Source: Ectocarpus siliculosus (lineage: Eukaryota > Sar > Phaeophyceae > Ectocarpales > Ectocarpaceae). From it: a stretch of 46,118 nucleotides of DNA. The DNA is taken from the NCBI GenBank assembly GCA_000310025.1, contig FN649751.1:1787030-1833147 (forward strand). The letters are read 5' to 3'. Below the pieces are notes generated by a model. It was given only the letters and a program-made list of their open reading frames with translations. It had not been told where the DNA came from and did not search any database. Each line of letters starts with the position of its first letter. Within the stretch, counting starts at the first letter, position 1. Positions 1-11,673 of this stretch are shown here, piece by piece. A program made the position numbers and the translations under genes.

Positions 1-117
1 GAAATTTTCCCCAGGGGTCCATTTAAAAAGGAAAATTTTCCTTTTTTTTTTTTTTAAAAGTGCCCAAAAAAAAAGAGTGTTTCTCCCCCGCCCCGGGGGG
101 GGGGGGGGGGGGGGGGG
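1..117. other. Low-complexity sequence at window edge
   Basis: The segment is made of homopolymer runs: T at about 46-55, A at about 67-74 and G at about 98-117. It also holds a short A/T-rich inverted motif, with GGAAAATTTTCC-like words at the far left. No coding potential is visible. This looks like a contig edge or hard-to-read homopolymer DNA, so base accuracy here is doubtful. Confidence 0.6.
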
Positions 118-870
118 AGGGCTACGGCACGAACTGTGTGTGTCAATACTTAACTCTCTGTAGCGTTTCTTCTCTGTCTTGAAATTTCTATACAAAAGAG
201 GAGTCCGATCAAACGAAAAGCAGCGAGAAGAGTTCTGTGCCCGGCAGAACAGCCGTCCTAAAATAACATGCGGTGGACAAGGCTTTTTTTTTGGGGGGGG
301 GCAGGGCAGCAGGCCGAATCAAAGCTAGGATTTCTACCTGTCTGGATGGGACAAAAATGCACAGAAAGGAACACTGCTGTTGCATACACAAGTGTTCAGC
401 ATACCTGACCAGGCGCAAGAGAGGTTTGGGTGTCCAGAAAAAGTGAATTAAGGAAAACTGACAGCAAGAGGAAGAACCCTTGAAAAAATAAGCGAAGAAA
501 AATCACCGTGCGTGCCGCCTCGAGTCCAACCCGCGGTGTCTACGAAGCGGCCAACGCAGTTTCGGTGACAGAAAAAAAAAAGAGCCGCCAGTAAAAACAG
601 TAGCGGCCGTGTTCCATTTGTTAGACTGATGTTGGCTCTCTTCCCATGTAGTCGGTTTGGTAGGCGAGTCTAGCGAAGTGCGTGGCGTTCGTTTTTACAA
701 TCTGTCCAACCGGCGGGATCTGGGCCGTTATAAAGCCAATTTTTCCAGAAAAAGAACACGCTAACACATGGAAAAGAAGGAAAAACGCCGGTACAAGTAG
801 TGTGTGTCGCACAAATCTTTCGAGTTCAGCAGTGTTTCCTGGCATCCCGCTACTGCCGCCGACGGCCACT
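118..870. other. 3' flank of the PPR gene, no gene seen
   Basis: The stretch lies downstream of the minus-strand PPR gene. It contains short open frames on both strands but no recognisable domain. It may hold the 3' untranslated region or an unrecognised last exon of the PPR gene. One minus-strand frame (869-621) has a hydrophobic stretch, but its composition is AT-rich and intron-like. Confidence 0.4.
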
Positions 871-3800
871 CTACTGTTGTTTGAACGAACATCTCGTTCT
901 CTGCAACCAACCAGTCATGCAAGTCTTCCTTTTCTTGACCAACCGCAAACGACGCCACCTCCGTCGTACTACAGCAGTACAATAGCGGGTTTCGTTTCTT
1001 ATCCTACCTTGGAGGCTTGGCCGGCGGCGCAGCACGCCTTGATTATCCCTCCGTACACGATCTCGTTCGGCTCGATCTGCTCCCGGCGCATCGCAGCCAG
1101 CAGCTCCAGGGCCTACGAATGACAAAAATCACAAAAAAAAATACACACACACACACACAAACACCAACGAACAAGGGGTACAGGTGAGCGAGCGGCGCAC
1201 GTTTCGCAGCTTGTGTCGGCCAGACCGATTTCAAGAGCAGGAGGCCGGCATGATAACAAAAACGAACCATAGCTTGCGAAGGCCCTTTGTATCTGCCGAT
1301 GCATGTATTCTGCTTCCATGGAGCCCTCTTGCGTGCCCCCCCCCATCAACCACAGGCACCACCGAACCCCCTTGACTGCCAATCGTGAATCGTCGAATGT
1401 TTCGAAGCACATGCATGCCTGACGTTGTCTCTCCCCCCCTCCCCCCCCCTCCTCTGCTCCGACATCATTCGCTCTGCGCATGCACACACAACCTCAACAA
1501 CGAAAACCACAACACACAGCGCACAAACGAACCACACTCCTGCGTGCACCACACCCAACCCTCCTCGCCAAAGCAACAACCAACACCAACACCAACACAG
1601 CTGCAATTTACTATCTCCCCCGCCCCACCCTCTACGCGACTCGAGCCGAATACCTCACGGCGCTTCGCGCTTGGTCATGTGAGAGCCCGGTCCGGTGAGA
1701 ACCCGGCGTGCTCCGTCCCGGCTTTGTAGGGGTGCGAGGTCAATGGTCTAACGACTACGGCATGCACCACGACCGTGAGTACCCCCCCCCCTCCTCTCTC
1801 ACCATCTTCCAGTCTGCGGCCCTCTGACAAGCGGCCACGGCGGTCCCGTACGTGACGACCGATGCCTTCACCCCCCTACTCTCCATCTCGTCCATGAGGT
1901 CGAGGGCCTCCGACAGCTGCCCGGCGTCGCCGCAGGCACGGATGGCCGTGTTGTACGAGATCTCGTTGGGCGACACGCCCTCCCTCTCCATCTCCTGCTC
2001 GCGGGTGTGGTGTGACGATACAATCTTCATTCTGTTGTGTGATTGATTGCTTCCTTGCTCGATTGTCTTGGTTCTCTTTTCCTTGTGGTGGTTTCCTAAC
2101 CTTGTCGTCGGCCCTTGTCTAGCTGGACGGGCCGGTTCGGTGTTTTCTTAAAACCCAACAACGAACCGGGACAAGAAAACTATTCCATGGGATGGGACAG
2201 CTGCTGAACGGGTCGACACACTTTTTGGGCGGTTTTCGAGCGTCTATTGTGCCGACAAGCCAAGAATAAACTACAACTGCAATCCCAACAATAAAGTAAA
2301 CTTCAGAGTACCATAAATCGGACTTAGAAGCCGCTTTCCAGCAGTACGCCATCTTTACGAGACAAAAGCGAGATAAACAGGAACGTCTTGTAGTCATGTC
2401 AAAAGCTACTACGGGTAGGGCGAGGGCGAGGCAAAACTTTGGCGTCCCGCTCTTCCTACAAGGCGAGAGGGAAAAAAAAGTGTGCGTGTTTTTTGCGGAG
2501 GGCAGAGCGCCACCTGATACATAAACTTTGCCACGACCCTTGATTCCTACCTAGACGCAACAGCAGAGTCATGACGGCATCGTAATACACCCAGCTCCGC
2601 CTGGCAGTAAACACACGGGCTAACACGATGCATCTCGGTCGACTTGTCACGCGGTACACCTCATCCGGTTACCTTCAGGAGCGCCAAGGCCCGCCGCCAC
2701 TCCTTAGCATCCGCGCACGCCGCTATGGCCACGCTGTAGGTCCGCACATTGGGCATCACTCCCTGATAAAAGCAAGACAAAAAAAAAGAAAACACAAAAA
2801 GAGACACGCCAAAAAAAAAACACCATGCCGGCGGGGATAAGGTAGAGTTCGTACAAGAACAAGAGCGATCTATCTCAAAAAGAGAGAGCAAGAGTGCACA
2901 ACTGACAACAAGACCCCCCCCCCTACCCCTGAGCTGGGAAAAATGCAAGGGACGTACAGGGAGATGTTTGAGGCATGGAATAGAGAGGAGAGGACGGTAG
3001 CTGTACTGGGGAGTAGGAAGTGGTTTGAAAAGGCGGGAAGGGATATCGTTAGGATAGACAGACCAGGGAAGACATTTTTGAGCCACCTTTGGCAAAGTAG
3101 GAAGGGACGATTGGCCATCGGTGATCGGTCCTGTGGGAACAACGCTCCGTCCTCTCGAGGACGCGCGGTCAATGGTCTAACCGCTAAGGCATACACAACA
3201 CAATAATACGCCCCCCCCCTTTGGTAAAGTAGACAACAGCGAAAAAACGATCGCGATAATTGGGGATAGATGGTGGGCACAAGAGGCCCTTGAGGACGGG
3301 GATAAGATGTGCAAGAAATTTTTATGGAGTTTGTGGCAGAAACGTAAAGAGCTCCCAAATGTTGGTGGTGTCTCTAGTAGGTGTAGGAACGGTGCTCCGT
3401 CTCGAAAGGGACGCGTGGTCAATGGTCAAATGACTACGGCAAGCAACAAATGAGTACGCCCCCCCCCCCCCCCCCTACCCCCCTCCCTCGGTTCCTGTCG
3501 ATTTCGCGGGCCCTCCATCTCGTACGATCACGTATCGTATCGTACCTTGGATCTCATGAGGTCGAGGATCTTGATGGCTCTTTCGTGCTGGCCGCCCCTC
3601 CTCAACACCACCATCAGCGACGTGTAGGTGATGACATTGGGGGTGAGGCCGTCGTCCAGCATGTCCTCCAGAAGCTTCTCCGCCTGCACCATCCGTCAGC
3701 CATCAGAGTCGTCATCAACCGCGTCGTTCAAAATACAGTGGCGACGTAAGCACAGCGTTGTTGTTCAATATTACGGAGGCACATAATACGAACAGTCAGG

Positions 3801-6800
3801 ACCAAATTGGAGCAAATGAAAACAGTGTTTACGGGGTGTAACTTTGTAGCAGCTACGCGAGATTCTCTTCTTTTTTCGATTTTGCATTCGAATGTTGAAA
3901 GCCGTGCCGTCAATTCGCGCTACAACCATGTAATCTACTGAAGATCATACCGCAAGAGCGAAAATTATGCCCGTATGTTTTTGTTTTGTTCCTGACGAAT
4001 ACTTTGTATGTGCCTCCGTAATGGTAGATGCGTAATGTTACTTGCGAGACAGACGCGATGCCACACTGCCAAACGCCGAGTCCTTGTAATTCCTTGTGTC
4101 GACGGGGGCCCTCCTTTTCCTGCTGGCACGGCTTTTCCTACCCCTTGTTACCTATGTTTTTGTCTTTGCAGTTGTTGTTGTTGTTGTTGTTGCTGCTGCT
4201 GCTGCTGTTGTTGTTTGGCATCAAAAGCCTCAAGCGTGCCATCGATCAGCTCCTACGGCCGTACTGTGCAGAGATGCATGCATTCGCCACACTTGTGACT
4301 CGAGAACGTCCATAAAACACACACCAAAATACAACAAGCGGCATGAACAGCAACTCTGGCGCCTTCCTGAACTACAAAAGAAAGGAAAAAACGCCATGTT
4401 TGTAACCGTAAACGATACAACCAGTGTGCCACCGGCAAACGTCGCAGACTTCTGCACGAGATATCTCTTTGCGTAAAGTACAAAGTGTATCGTTGAACTT
4501 CAAACTTGTACAACAGTCTGGGTTCTATTGTTTCGTACATAGATGCCCCATAAGCGAGCGTCACACTTCACCTGTGCCCACTGGCCCTTGTCGGCGCAGG
4601 CGCTGATGGCCACGCTAACGGTCACCACGTCCTTGGCCACGCCGTTCGAGTCCATCTCGTCCAGGTAGCGGACGCACCGGGCCCACTTCCCCAGCTGCCC
4701 CGCGGCGTGGATGGCGGTGGTGTAGGCGTACTTGTCCACCCACACCTCGTCTTCTTGCATCTGTGTATGTGTGTGTATTTTTTTCAACAAAAGAAAAGCA
4801 AAAAAAATGTTTTGGTCACACGTGGAGTTGGGCGCGTGGGCCAGGAGTATGTTGCGGGTGCGAGAGAGAGGGGGGGGGGGGAGGGGAGGGGGTCCTATGT
4901 TGCGCGCGAAATACACGAGAGAAGGCGAAACAGAGAGATGTCGCATACTCTCGTGAAATGTGAAATGACGCTGACGGGAAACACAAGGGAAGAAGACGAA
5001 ACACCGATTGATCCCACATCGGCCCCCGCGAACGAATGCCTCATGCGCAAAACGACAATCAACTCGTTTGTTGTCGACGGCCGCACGTGTTTGTTCTCTC
5101 CGAAAAACTAGCCCCTTTAAGCACGTATATGCGTGAGCCAGCGATCCCTACTAGCATTCCAGAAAGAGCCAATGGGGTTCTCAATCCCCCCATTTGAACC
5201 GAAATGAAACATCGGTCAGGTCAACAAGATTATTTTTGCAGTTGCCGAGTTCACGCTTGAATGCACACGTACATACGCGCAAAAATGAGAGAAAATCATG
5301 GTCCCAAAAGCGAAACCGCCAAAAGCCTTTGCCTCGAAAAAGACCAACAAACAAGAAACTCCCAGGTCATAATTTTCGTCAAAGCCAGCTATTGTTTTCC
5401 CCTTCGCCCGCAAGGGGCGGGGGGTGGTGGTGACGCCGACCCAAGCCGGCCCCCACTTGCTAAATCACTCACAAAAAAAAACATGCACACACACACAGCG
5501 CTGCGAGGTCTCTCTCACTTGGTCCATGATGCGGAGGACGTGGTGCCACTGCCTCGCTCGCTCGCAGGCCAGCATGGCACTGGCGAAGGTAACCGGGCCC
5601 GGCGGGCACCCCATGTCCGACATCTCGTCCAGCAGGCTCACAGCAAGGGACCTGGTCACCGCAAGTAGGTCCACAATGGGGGTGGAGGGGGGGTCCCGCA
5701 GGTTCTCAGGGCGGGGTGAGTATATTTTGTTATTGCTGTCATGCTGTCACGATCTTGGCCGCAGCAACAAGCCTTACACGAGGCCAACACTATTTTCTCG
5801 GTCGATACCGAAACACGTGGAAACCAATCTGTTGCCACAGACAACACCCAGCACGACGCTATCAGTGAGTGTGCACTCCTTCTTCCCGTTCGGTCGGCGT
5901 TTCTTTGTCCCCTCCCGCCTCCCCCTCCACGGCCCTCTGCCTCCGCCTCCTTCTCGCCCGTCAACCGCCAACCGTTTCATTTCCCCAGCTTTGTTCCACG
6001 TATCGCTCTTGCTTTCCCGTGTCTCTTTTCTCCCTCTGCCGAAGACCCCCCGCCCCCCCTCCTCTTCTCAAATACCCAATCTTCTTCACCGCTTCCTGTT
6101 CTCTCGTCATGCTCTTGCTCCCAGATATTTTTCGACTCCCACGGCGATGGACCCCTCTCCCCACACCATAACAAACTCTTACGCGACATGCACGCAACTA
6201 AACGCGCCAACCATTACATTGCGCAACCGCCATGTATCTCGCAGCGTGTCAAGAGGGCGAGGCAGCCGATCTCACCACTGCCCGCTCTTGCCGCAGGCGC
6301 TGATGACGGTGTTGTACGTGACGGTCACGGGGAGGATGCCGTCCCTCCGCATGGTGCGGAGGAGCTTGACCGCCTTCTGCCACTGGTCGCTCCGCTCGCA
6401 GGCGCTGATGACGGTCGAGTAGATGACGGCGTTCGGTGCAAGCCCAGACTGACGCATTTGCTGAGTTTTTTTTTGTGGTGCCGTGGTGTGGATTGCGAAA
6501 AGTGACAAATTCCGATCGAAAAAAACAAGCGTCGTCAAGGGGGGGAGGGGGGGGTCAACGACATCGCTTCGTTGTTCCACCGCATTTCTCGTGCGTCTAC
6601 CAGCAGCTACATAAAAAATGCGGGCAAAACAAGACGGGGTTGTATGAAGGTAAACAACATGACGTTGCGCTTTGGCTTTGATCCCCAGTAACGCGGAAGG
6701 GAAGCAACTGCTATCCGCGCCAAGGAACGGAGAGAGGGTTCATGTTGGTTTTGTGGGGGGTCTCTAACATCAACAACACAGCTCAGGCCGTGCCCTAGAA

Positions 6801-8760
6801 TGCAAAGCGAGAGCATCAGACGAGGCCATGTGCATCGCGGCAGGACGTCTCTTCTTCGCAGAGCCTTGCTCGCACGCATTCGCAACCACTTTCTCTCATT
6901 TGTGTGGTCGTATCTCTCGTGTTGTCGATGCCACCCTGCGACATCGACCCAATAACCCAACCCCCCTCCCCTCCCTACCACAGCCCCCAACGCTTCCTTC
7001 TCCGGTCGCTTGGCTCCAAAGCTCAACATGAGCGATTACCAAGACCAGTCCCTCGCACACACCGCAAACAGGTGATAGGAAATACGTATAATGGGAATCT
7101 CTCAAGCAAGCCAGGTCAACCTCAACAGCCGGTGTGAAACCAAGCGTCTTCCCGGCCGCGAAAACGTGTCAGTTGCTGCCAAAAACTGCTGTCACACAAG
7201 AGCGCTTGTCGTGAAACACGCGGCAGTTGCTGCCAAAACTGCTGTCACACAGAGCCCCTGTTCATTCACGTGCAAGCTGCTGGCGTAAGCAAGGACACGC
7301 GTGTCTCGCAAAGCGTCTTTTGCATCTCATACATACCGTACCTCGAGGTAGTTGACCGAGTCTTCCCAGTTCCCCCGCTTGGCGCACGCGCTGATGAGCG
7401 CGCCGTAGGTGAAGACGTTCGGGCGGATGCCCCGCTCCTTGGTCATCTCGCGGAAGATGCCCTCCGCCCTCTTCTGCTTCTTGGCGTTGGCGCAGGCCGT
7501 GATGACGTTGTTGTACGACACCACGTTGGGTTCGACCGCCGGCACCGCCAGCGGCCACTCCTCCTTCTCCTCCTCCGCGGCGGAAGTAGAGGTGACGGAA
7601 ACGCCGAGGTTGTCTCCGCTGGGGTGAACGCCGTACCTTCTCTTCGCCACGTCATTGCCCCCCCCCTCCTCCTCCTCCTCCTCCTCCCCTTCCTCCATGA
7701 TATCGCTTACAACTGTGGCTGTTGTGTCTGGTCTCCTTTCATCCTCCTCGCTGCTGGTGCTGCTTCTCCTCGAAAGCACGCGCGCCTGCCTCAGGAGCAT
7801 GATGGCCATCTCCCACTGGGCGTCCTTCGCGTAGGCCGCCAGCTGCATGTTGAGCTCGAACAGCGCGTCCGAGTCCGCTCTTGGCGCGTCTCTCCACTCG
7901 GGGTCGCTGTCGGCCCAGAGCGAGGGCCCGGCAAAGGCGCCGCCGCCGACGCCGCCCCAATCCTCTTCGTCGTCTTCGTCTGGCTCTACTTGCTGTTCCA
8001 CCTCCTCCCATGTTGCGGCTGCCATTCCGGGGACGTGTTGCTGCTGTTGCTGCTGCTGCTGCTGCTGCGAAAGACGACGACCCAACTTCCCGAAGTTGGG
8101 TTCGTCATCGTGGTTGTTATCTGGATGCTGATGATGCTGATGCTGCTGCTGCTGCTGCTCCGGCCGCCCCTGCCCTCTCTTCGCCGCCCTTCGCTTCGTT
8201 GTTGCCGAGGCTGATACTCTTGCCGCTGCTGGCTCTACGGTCGGCTCTTGAGCTGCTGCAGAGGAAGAGCTGCTACCCGCCGACATCATTGCGTCCGACT
8301 CGTTCGCCGATGCAGGTGCAGCCGAGGAGTACATCATCAGCCCACCGGCAGAAAAAGAGCCTCGCGAGGACGGTCGTGTCGTCAGGGCCCGTTTTCGGCG
8401 ACCACCCGTGGTAAACCCACCGCTGCTGCCTGCGCTACTGCAAGTACGTCGAGACCAGCCTGCATCAGAAGTGTCGGACAACACCGACTGTCTCATCGCT
8501 GGCGCGGACTTGAACCCCCTCCTTCTGCCCCCTCTAGCTCTTCCTTTTCCTTCTGACACAGCAGTCAAAGACCTCACGCGCGTGTCGCGTGCGGCGCGAC
8601 GACAAGAACCCACCACGCGGCACGCCGCAGCAGTGCGCACGAACGCTGATGTTGTTGTCGCCGATGATGGAGCTGTTGTTGCTGCCGTGGGGACAAGCAC
8701 AGCAACAGCCATGCTCCTGTCTACGCCACCTGCCGCCATGGCTCCGAGCATCCACGACAT
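871..8760 (-). CDS. PPR (pentatricopeptide repeat) protein, possibly plastid-targeted
   Basis: This is probably an organellar RNA-binding protein; PPR proteins bind single-stranded RNA and act in plastid or mitochondrial RNA processing, stability or translation. Minus-strand exons: 8760-7342, 6460-6276, 5651-5519, 4760-4572, 3683-3546, 2762-2673, 1994-1803 and 1112-1008, about 817 residues with every phase matching. A short last exon at 900-874 with stop TAG at 873-871 is tentative. About 12 consecutive 35-residue repeats are visible, each with a VxxYxxxIxAC-like helix A (VVSYNNVITAC, VIYSTVISAC, VTYNTVISAC, VRTYSVAIAAC, EISYNTAIRAC). A half repeat precedes them near residue 310. The first 300 residues are low complexity, with poly-Q encoded by a CAG run and a poly-E block. 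Residues 38-40 read SAF, resembling the stramenopile plastid-targeting ASAF motif. Family call is firm; RNA target and compartment are unknown. Confidence 0.88.
1636..1792 (+). repeat. Dispersed poly-C repeat, copy A
   Basis: This copy lies in the PPR intron between exons 1994-1803 and 1112-1008. It contains GGTCAATGGTC near 1738 followed by a short spacer and a C run at about 1784-1793. Over about 150 bases it matches, in reverse complement, the copy at 45510-45663. Two shorter relatives lie at 3120-3220 and 3365-3475. The poly-C tail and intron location suggest a small retroposed or mobile element, but no family is recognised. Confidence 0.7.
2943..3475 (+). repeat. Dispersed poly-C repeat, copies B and C in tandem
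   Basis: Two diverged copies sit head to tail in the PPR intron between exons 3683-3546 and 2762-2673. Each ends in a GGTCAATGGTC-type word (3169 and 3417) and a C run (3210-3219 and 3460-3475). Upstream, both carry a plus-strand open frame of about 70-85 codons. The two peptides are alignable, sharing an R/K-T-[VI]-A-[VI]-[LI]-G start, an FL..LWQ.RK block and an NxAPS..GR.VNG end. This suggests relics of a mobile-element ORF. The family is unknown. Confidence 0.6.
4165..4213 (+). repeat. TTG/CTG trinucleotide repeat in PPR intron
   Basis: A run of TTG units changes into CTG and back to TTG. It lies between PPR exons 4760-4572 and 3683-3546 and is non-coding in the gene model. Confidence 0.85.
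7165..7254. repeat. Two-copy direct repeat with internal dyad
   Basis: Two copies of a unit of about 36 bases, starting near 7165 and 7219, share CAGTTGCTGCCAAAA and ACTGCTGTCACACA. Each includes the near-palindrome GGCAGTTGCTGCC. They lie in the first intron of the PPR gene, about 100 bases downstream of the first donor. Function unknown. Confidence 0.75.
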
Positions 8761-9097
8761 GTAAAATATCCTGCAACGTGTCCGCCTTACCCCTGTGCGC
8801 TACTCGCGAGAGGCCACCTCGACACGCGTGTCCTCGAGAACGCGCGTATGACATATGACATGTTCCGGCCCAGACCCCTCAAGTGCGTTGAAGGGGATCC
8901 GGGAGGGGAGATTTTTGGGATGATACGGGTACCGTAGGCGATACGGATACACGGGGAGTTTTCGAAGGTTTTCTATGTGACTGGTAAGAAGCGTGTTTGG
9001 TTCGCGAGAGCTAAAAAAAAAAAAGGGTTCACGATCCAAGGGCGACACACGAATCCAGGGCTTGTATATCTTTGTAGCCCAGGGTATCACGTTCACG
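8761..9097. promoter_or_regulatory. Divergent promoter region, PPR / Tctex light chain
   Basis: The start codons of the PPR gene (8760, minus) and the Tctex gene (9098, plus) are 337 bases apart and point away from each other. The region must hold both 5' untranslated regions and a shared or back-to-back promoter. It contains GATACGG words near 8935-8950 (GGTACCGTA between them) and an A12 run near 9013. No TATA box stands out. Confidence 0.5.
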
Positions 9098-10587
9098 ATG
9101 AACGGGGTAGGCGCCGACACCGGGCAGCAGCTAACGTACCAGTCGAGGCCGAGTTATCGACACAAGTACGTCAGTAGATCTCCACGGGCTGCTGTATCCG
9201 TGTGTAACGTTTGGGAGGTTTGTTTCAAGTACGTTGGTTGTCTCTCCACTCAACGGTAACCTGCTTGTGTGTTCTGTACTTTGTCATTACCCTGAACCCA
9301 GTCCTACCGCTCACATCGCGATACCAGGGCTTCTGTCAATGCAATGCGAGAGATAATCAAAGGCGTCCTCGAATCGGAGCTGCAGGGATGTACCTATCAT
9401 GTAAGGTTCTGATACACTTACGCCGCAAGAGAGGGCCCTCTACAGAGACTAAACTTCTGCAGTAGTAAGAAGTGGAGATATTAGACTATTCAAACCAGAG
9501 AACCACTTACGTAGCTATGCAAGTTGGATTCAAGCTGGTTGTCGTGGAGGAGGAGGAGAATCACTGGTACAGGGACGGCGGGAGGATTCTTCCAGATGAC
9601 TGACCACACACCACCCATGATGATACAAGCCATCTTCTACATAGAGCATATAATATAGGCATACCCTTCCCCTCCCCTGCTTGGCTTTTTTTGTTTCGAC
9701 TGAATGCATCACTGGTAGGACAAACTGCAATTTTCATATAAATGAAAATCGTTCTTGCGCCGGGGTATTATCCGTGTTGGAAATACAGATGGACCAGGCT
9801 ACAGTACAGACGAAGAGGATTTGCGACGAAATAAAAAATGGGCTGAAGGGTGAGTGCACGTTCACACCAATAACAACGTCGACTTTGTGCAATATCTTGG
9901 TTGGAGAGCGTCATGAGTGCAACCCGACGTATGTTCACAGCTAAGGCCCTCTGGTAAGTAAACAGGGTACCCATTCATTGTGGCACCGTTGAAGACAACA
10001 CACCTGCTGTTCGTTCACGCGGATGCTGTTCCATGTTGACCCAGAGATGAACCTCCCGAGATACAAGTACGTGGTGCAAGTGGTGATCGGAGAACAACGG
10101 GGGGAAGGAGTGCGGATGGGTAGTCGCTGCTTTTGGGACTCCGAAACAGACAACGTTGCAAGCGAGACCTACGTCAATGTGAGGGTAGTGCGGCCGCCGA
10201 CGTACTTAACTACAAGTGTGTGCATGGGGTGCGGGGCGGTGGAGAGGACATACATTCTGTTGTCGTTGCACCCTGCGTTTCAGGCTATTTGTGCCAGTCA
10301 CGGTATCATCGAATTCCCACCCAAGTGCTTTGCTTCTTGCACCAAAGACCGGTTGATTATCTCCGTGTGAGCGAAGTGTCGATTGGTGTAACCTGGGGGG
10401 AAATCCATGCTCTGTGCAGCCCTGAGGTGAATCTTCCTCGTGGCAGTAAAACCTTCGTGCGGACCCACTTATTCGTCGTCGTGACTTCGTACAACTAACT
10501 ACCGTTGCCCTTTTCCTGCGGCTGTGCGATGCGGAGCAGGACAGCGTTTTTTGCGTGGCGACGGCCTACGCAGTCTACCTCTGCTAA
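9098..10587 (+). CDS. DYNLT2B: Tctex1-domain dynein light chain (TCTEX1D2/DYNLT2B-like)
   Basis: Tctex-type light chains bind dynein intermediate chains. The TCTEX1D2 branch belongs to the intraflagellar-transport dynein-2 complex, with some members on axonemal dyneins. Exons 9098-9165, 9328-9400, 9789-9849, 10045-10178 and 10540-10587 (stop TAA) join with phases 2, 0, 1 and 0 into 127 residues; the human homologue has about 142. The N-terminal LTYQSRPSYRHK resembles the family's TY.LRP...KF start. A helical region follows. The diagnostic core YKYVVQVVIGEQRGEGV continues to RCFWDSETDN, and the last exon gives DSVFCVATAYAVYLC, matching the family's NDSLFCV end. The first ATG is in a good position, but a longer 5' exon cannot be excluded. 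The gene suits an organism with flagellated cells. Confidence 0.93.
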
Positions 10588-11673
10588 CCTCAAAGTGTCG
10601 CAAGAGGGAGGCGAGGCGGTCTTTCTTCCGTCCGGGAGGAAACTCAAGACACGGGCAATGTCGTATGCCCTCTCTATCGTGATTCGTGTTTCGTGGGTGA
10701 CTGCCGGAAACGATCCTAAAGAGATAGAAATTGGGCAACTTAGAAACTCCGGCTCGGAATATGCTTACAGTCAACGCCTGTAGACAGCGGTTACTAGTGT
10801 TCATGCGTGAGACAATCGAATGTTGCCACTGTCCCGGGAGCGGGTCGATTCAGTCTCGTATCAGAAGGCGGGAGAGGACTGGGTTGTTGCTGAGTGTGCG
10901 AGAGGAAGATTGTCTTCCTCTCATAGTTGACGAGTTTGGCTGGGTCGATGTTACCGGGCTTGGCTCAATGTTTTCACCGTGTCACAAGCTCAAGCTTCGT
11001 GTTTTCGAGTTTAAGGGAGATTCGGCATCCTATGTTATTCCTCTAGCCACGTAAGACCTGTGGAACGTACGACGTAGTTTGGTGTCTCGCCTGGCGAGAC
11101 ACTCTGGAGATGAATCAGAATGGCTGGCTGACTTCTATGGAGCTGCAAGAAGAGATTGTCAAACGGCCCACCGATGACACGTATGTGCTATTGGCGATTA
11201 CGCTTGGTTGCAGGTCGATTTCACGCCGCGTAGCCATCCAAATACAAAGGGAGGGGAAATAACTTATCATAACCCCGTTTTCTTCACGTTCAACCAACGC
11301 CGCGACCGACTCTCGTTTTCCCTACAGCTGTATTCGCGATTCCCGAAACGACCACAAGCACTCCAGTAGTCTACTAGATAAACAGACAAGGCAGCTCCTG
11401 ATCCTACGACTAAAGCCCAAACTAGTCGAGCAGGAACTGGAACCATTCTCCTGGCGAGGTCTCACGGGGATGAGATCACTTGAGTCTATCTCAGCATCCA
11501 TTAGATAGAGCGTTCCATGCGACGATGTCTACAGTAGCCCTCCCACCCCTCAAATCGTGTCTCGAACTCAGTCTTTGCTTGCTGCTTTTGATAGAGCTGG
11601 GTTGAATGCCGTTTCCTGCAACGGCTGCTTCAAAGTGGTCTTAACTCCCCGCCTTGTCCGGTAACTTCGACCA
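10588..11673. other. Convergent intergenic region, no gene seen
   Basis: The Tctex gene ends at 10587 (plus) and the coiled-coil gene ends at 11674 (minus), so this region holds both 3' flanks. A plus-strand frame at 10731-11054 is open for 107 codons but shows no known motif or exon-like neighbours. I see no gene. Confidence 0.5.

Noticed and set aside
1738-1792. tRNA-like element (GGTCAATGGTCTAAC resembles a D-arm)
   Set aside because: No matching T-arm GGTTCGA box or cloverleaf could be formed, so neither a tRNA nor a tRNA-derived SINE is supported.
8080-8101. Perfect 10-base inverted repeat with a two-base loop
   Set aside because: It is inside the PPR coding exon and fully explained by codons; too short to claim a function.
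7270-8214. Plus-strand open frame of 314 codons
   Set aside because: It is the antisense shadow of the GC-rich first PPR exon; its Leu and Arg runs are the complement of the poly-Q and poly-E codons.
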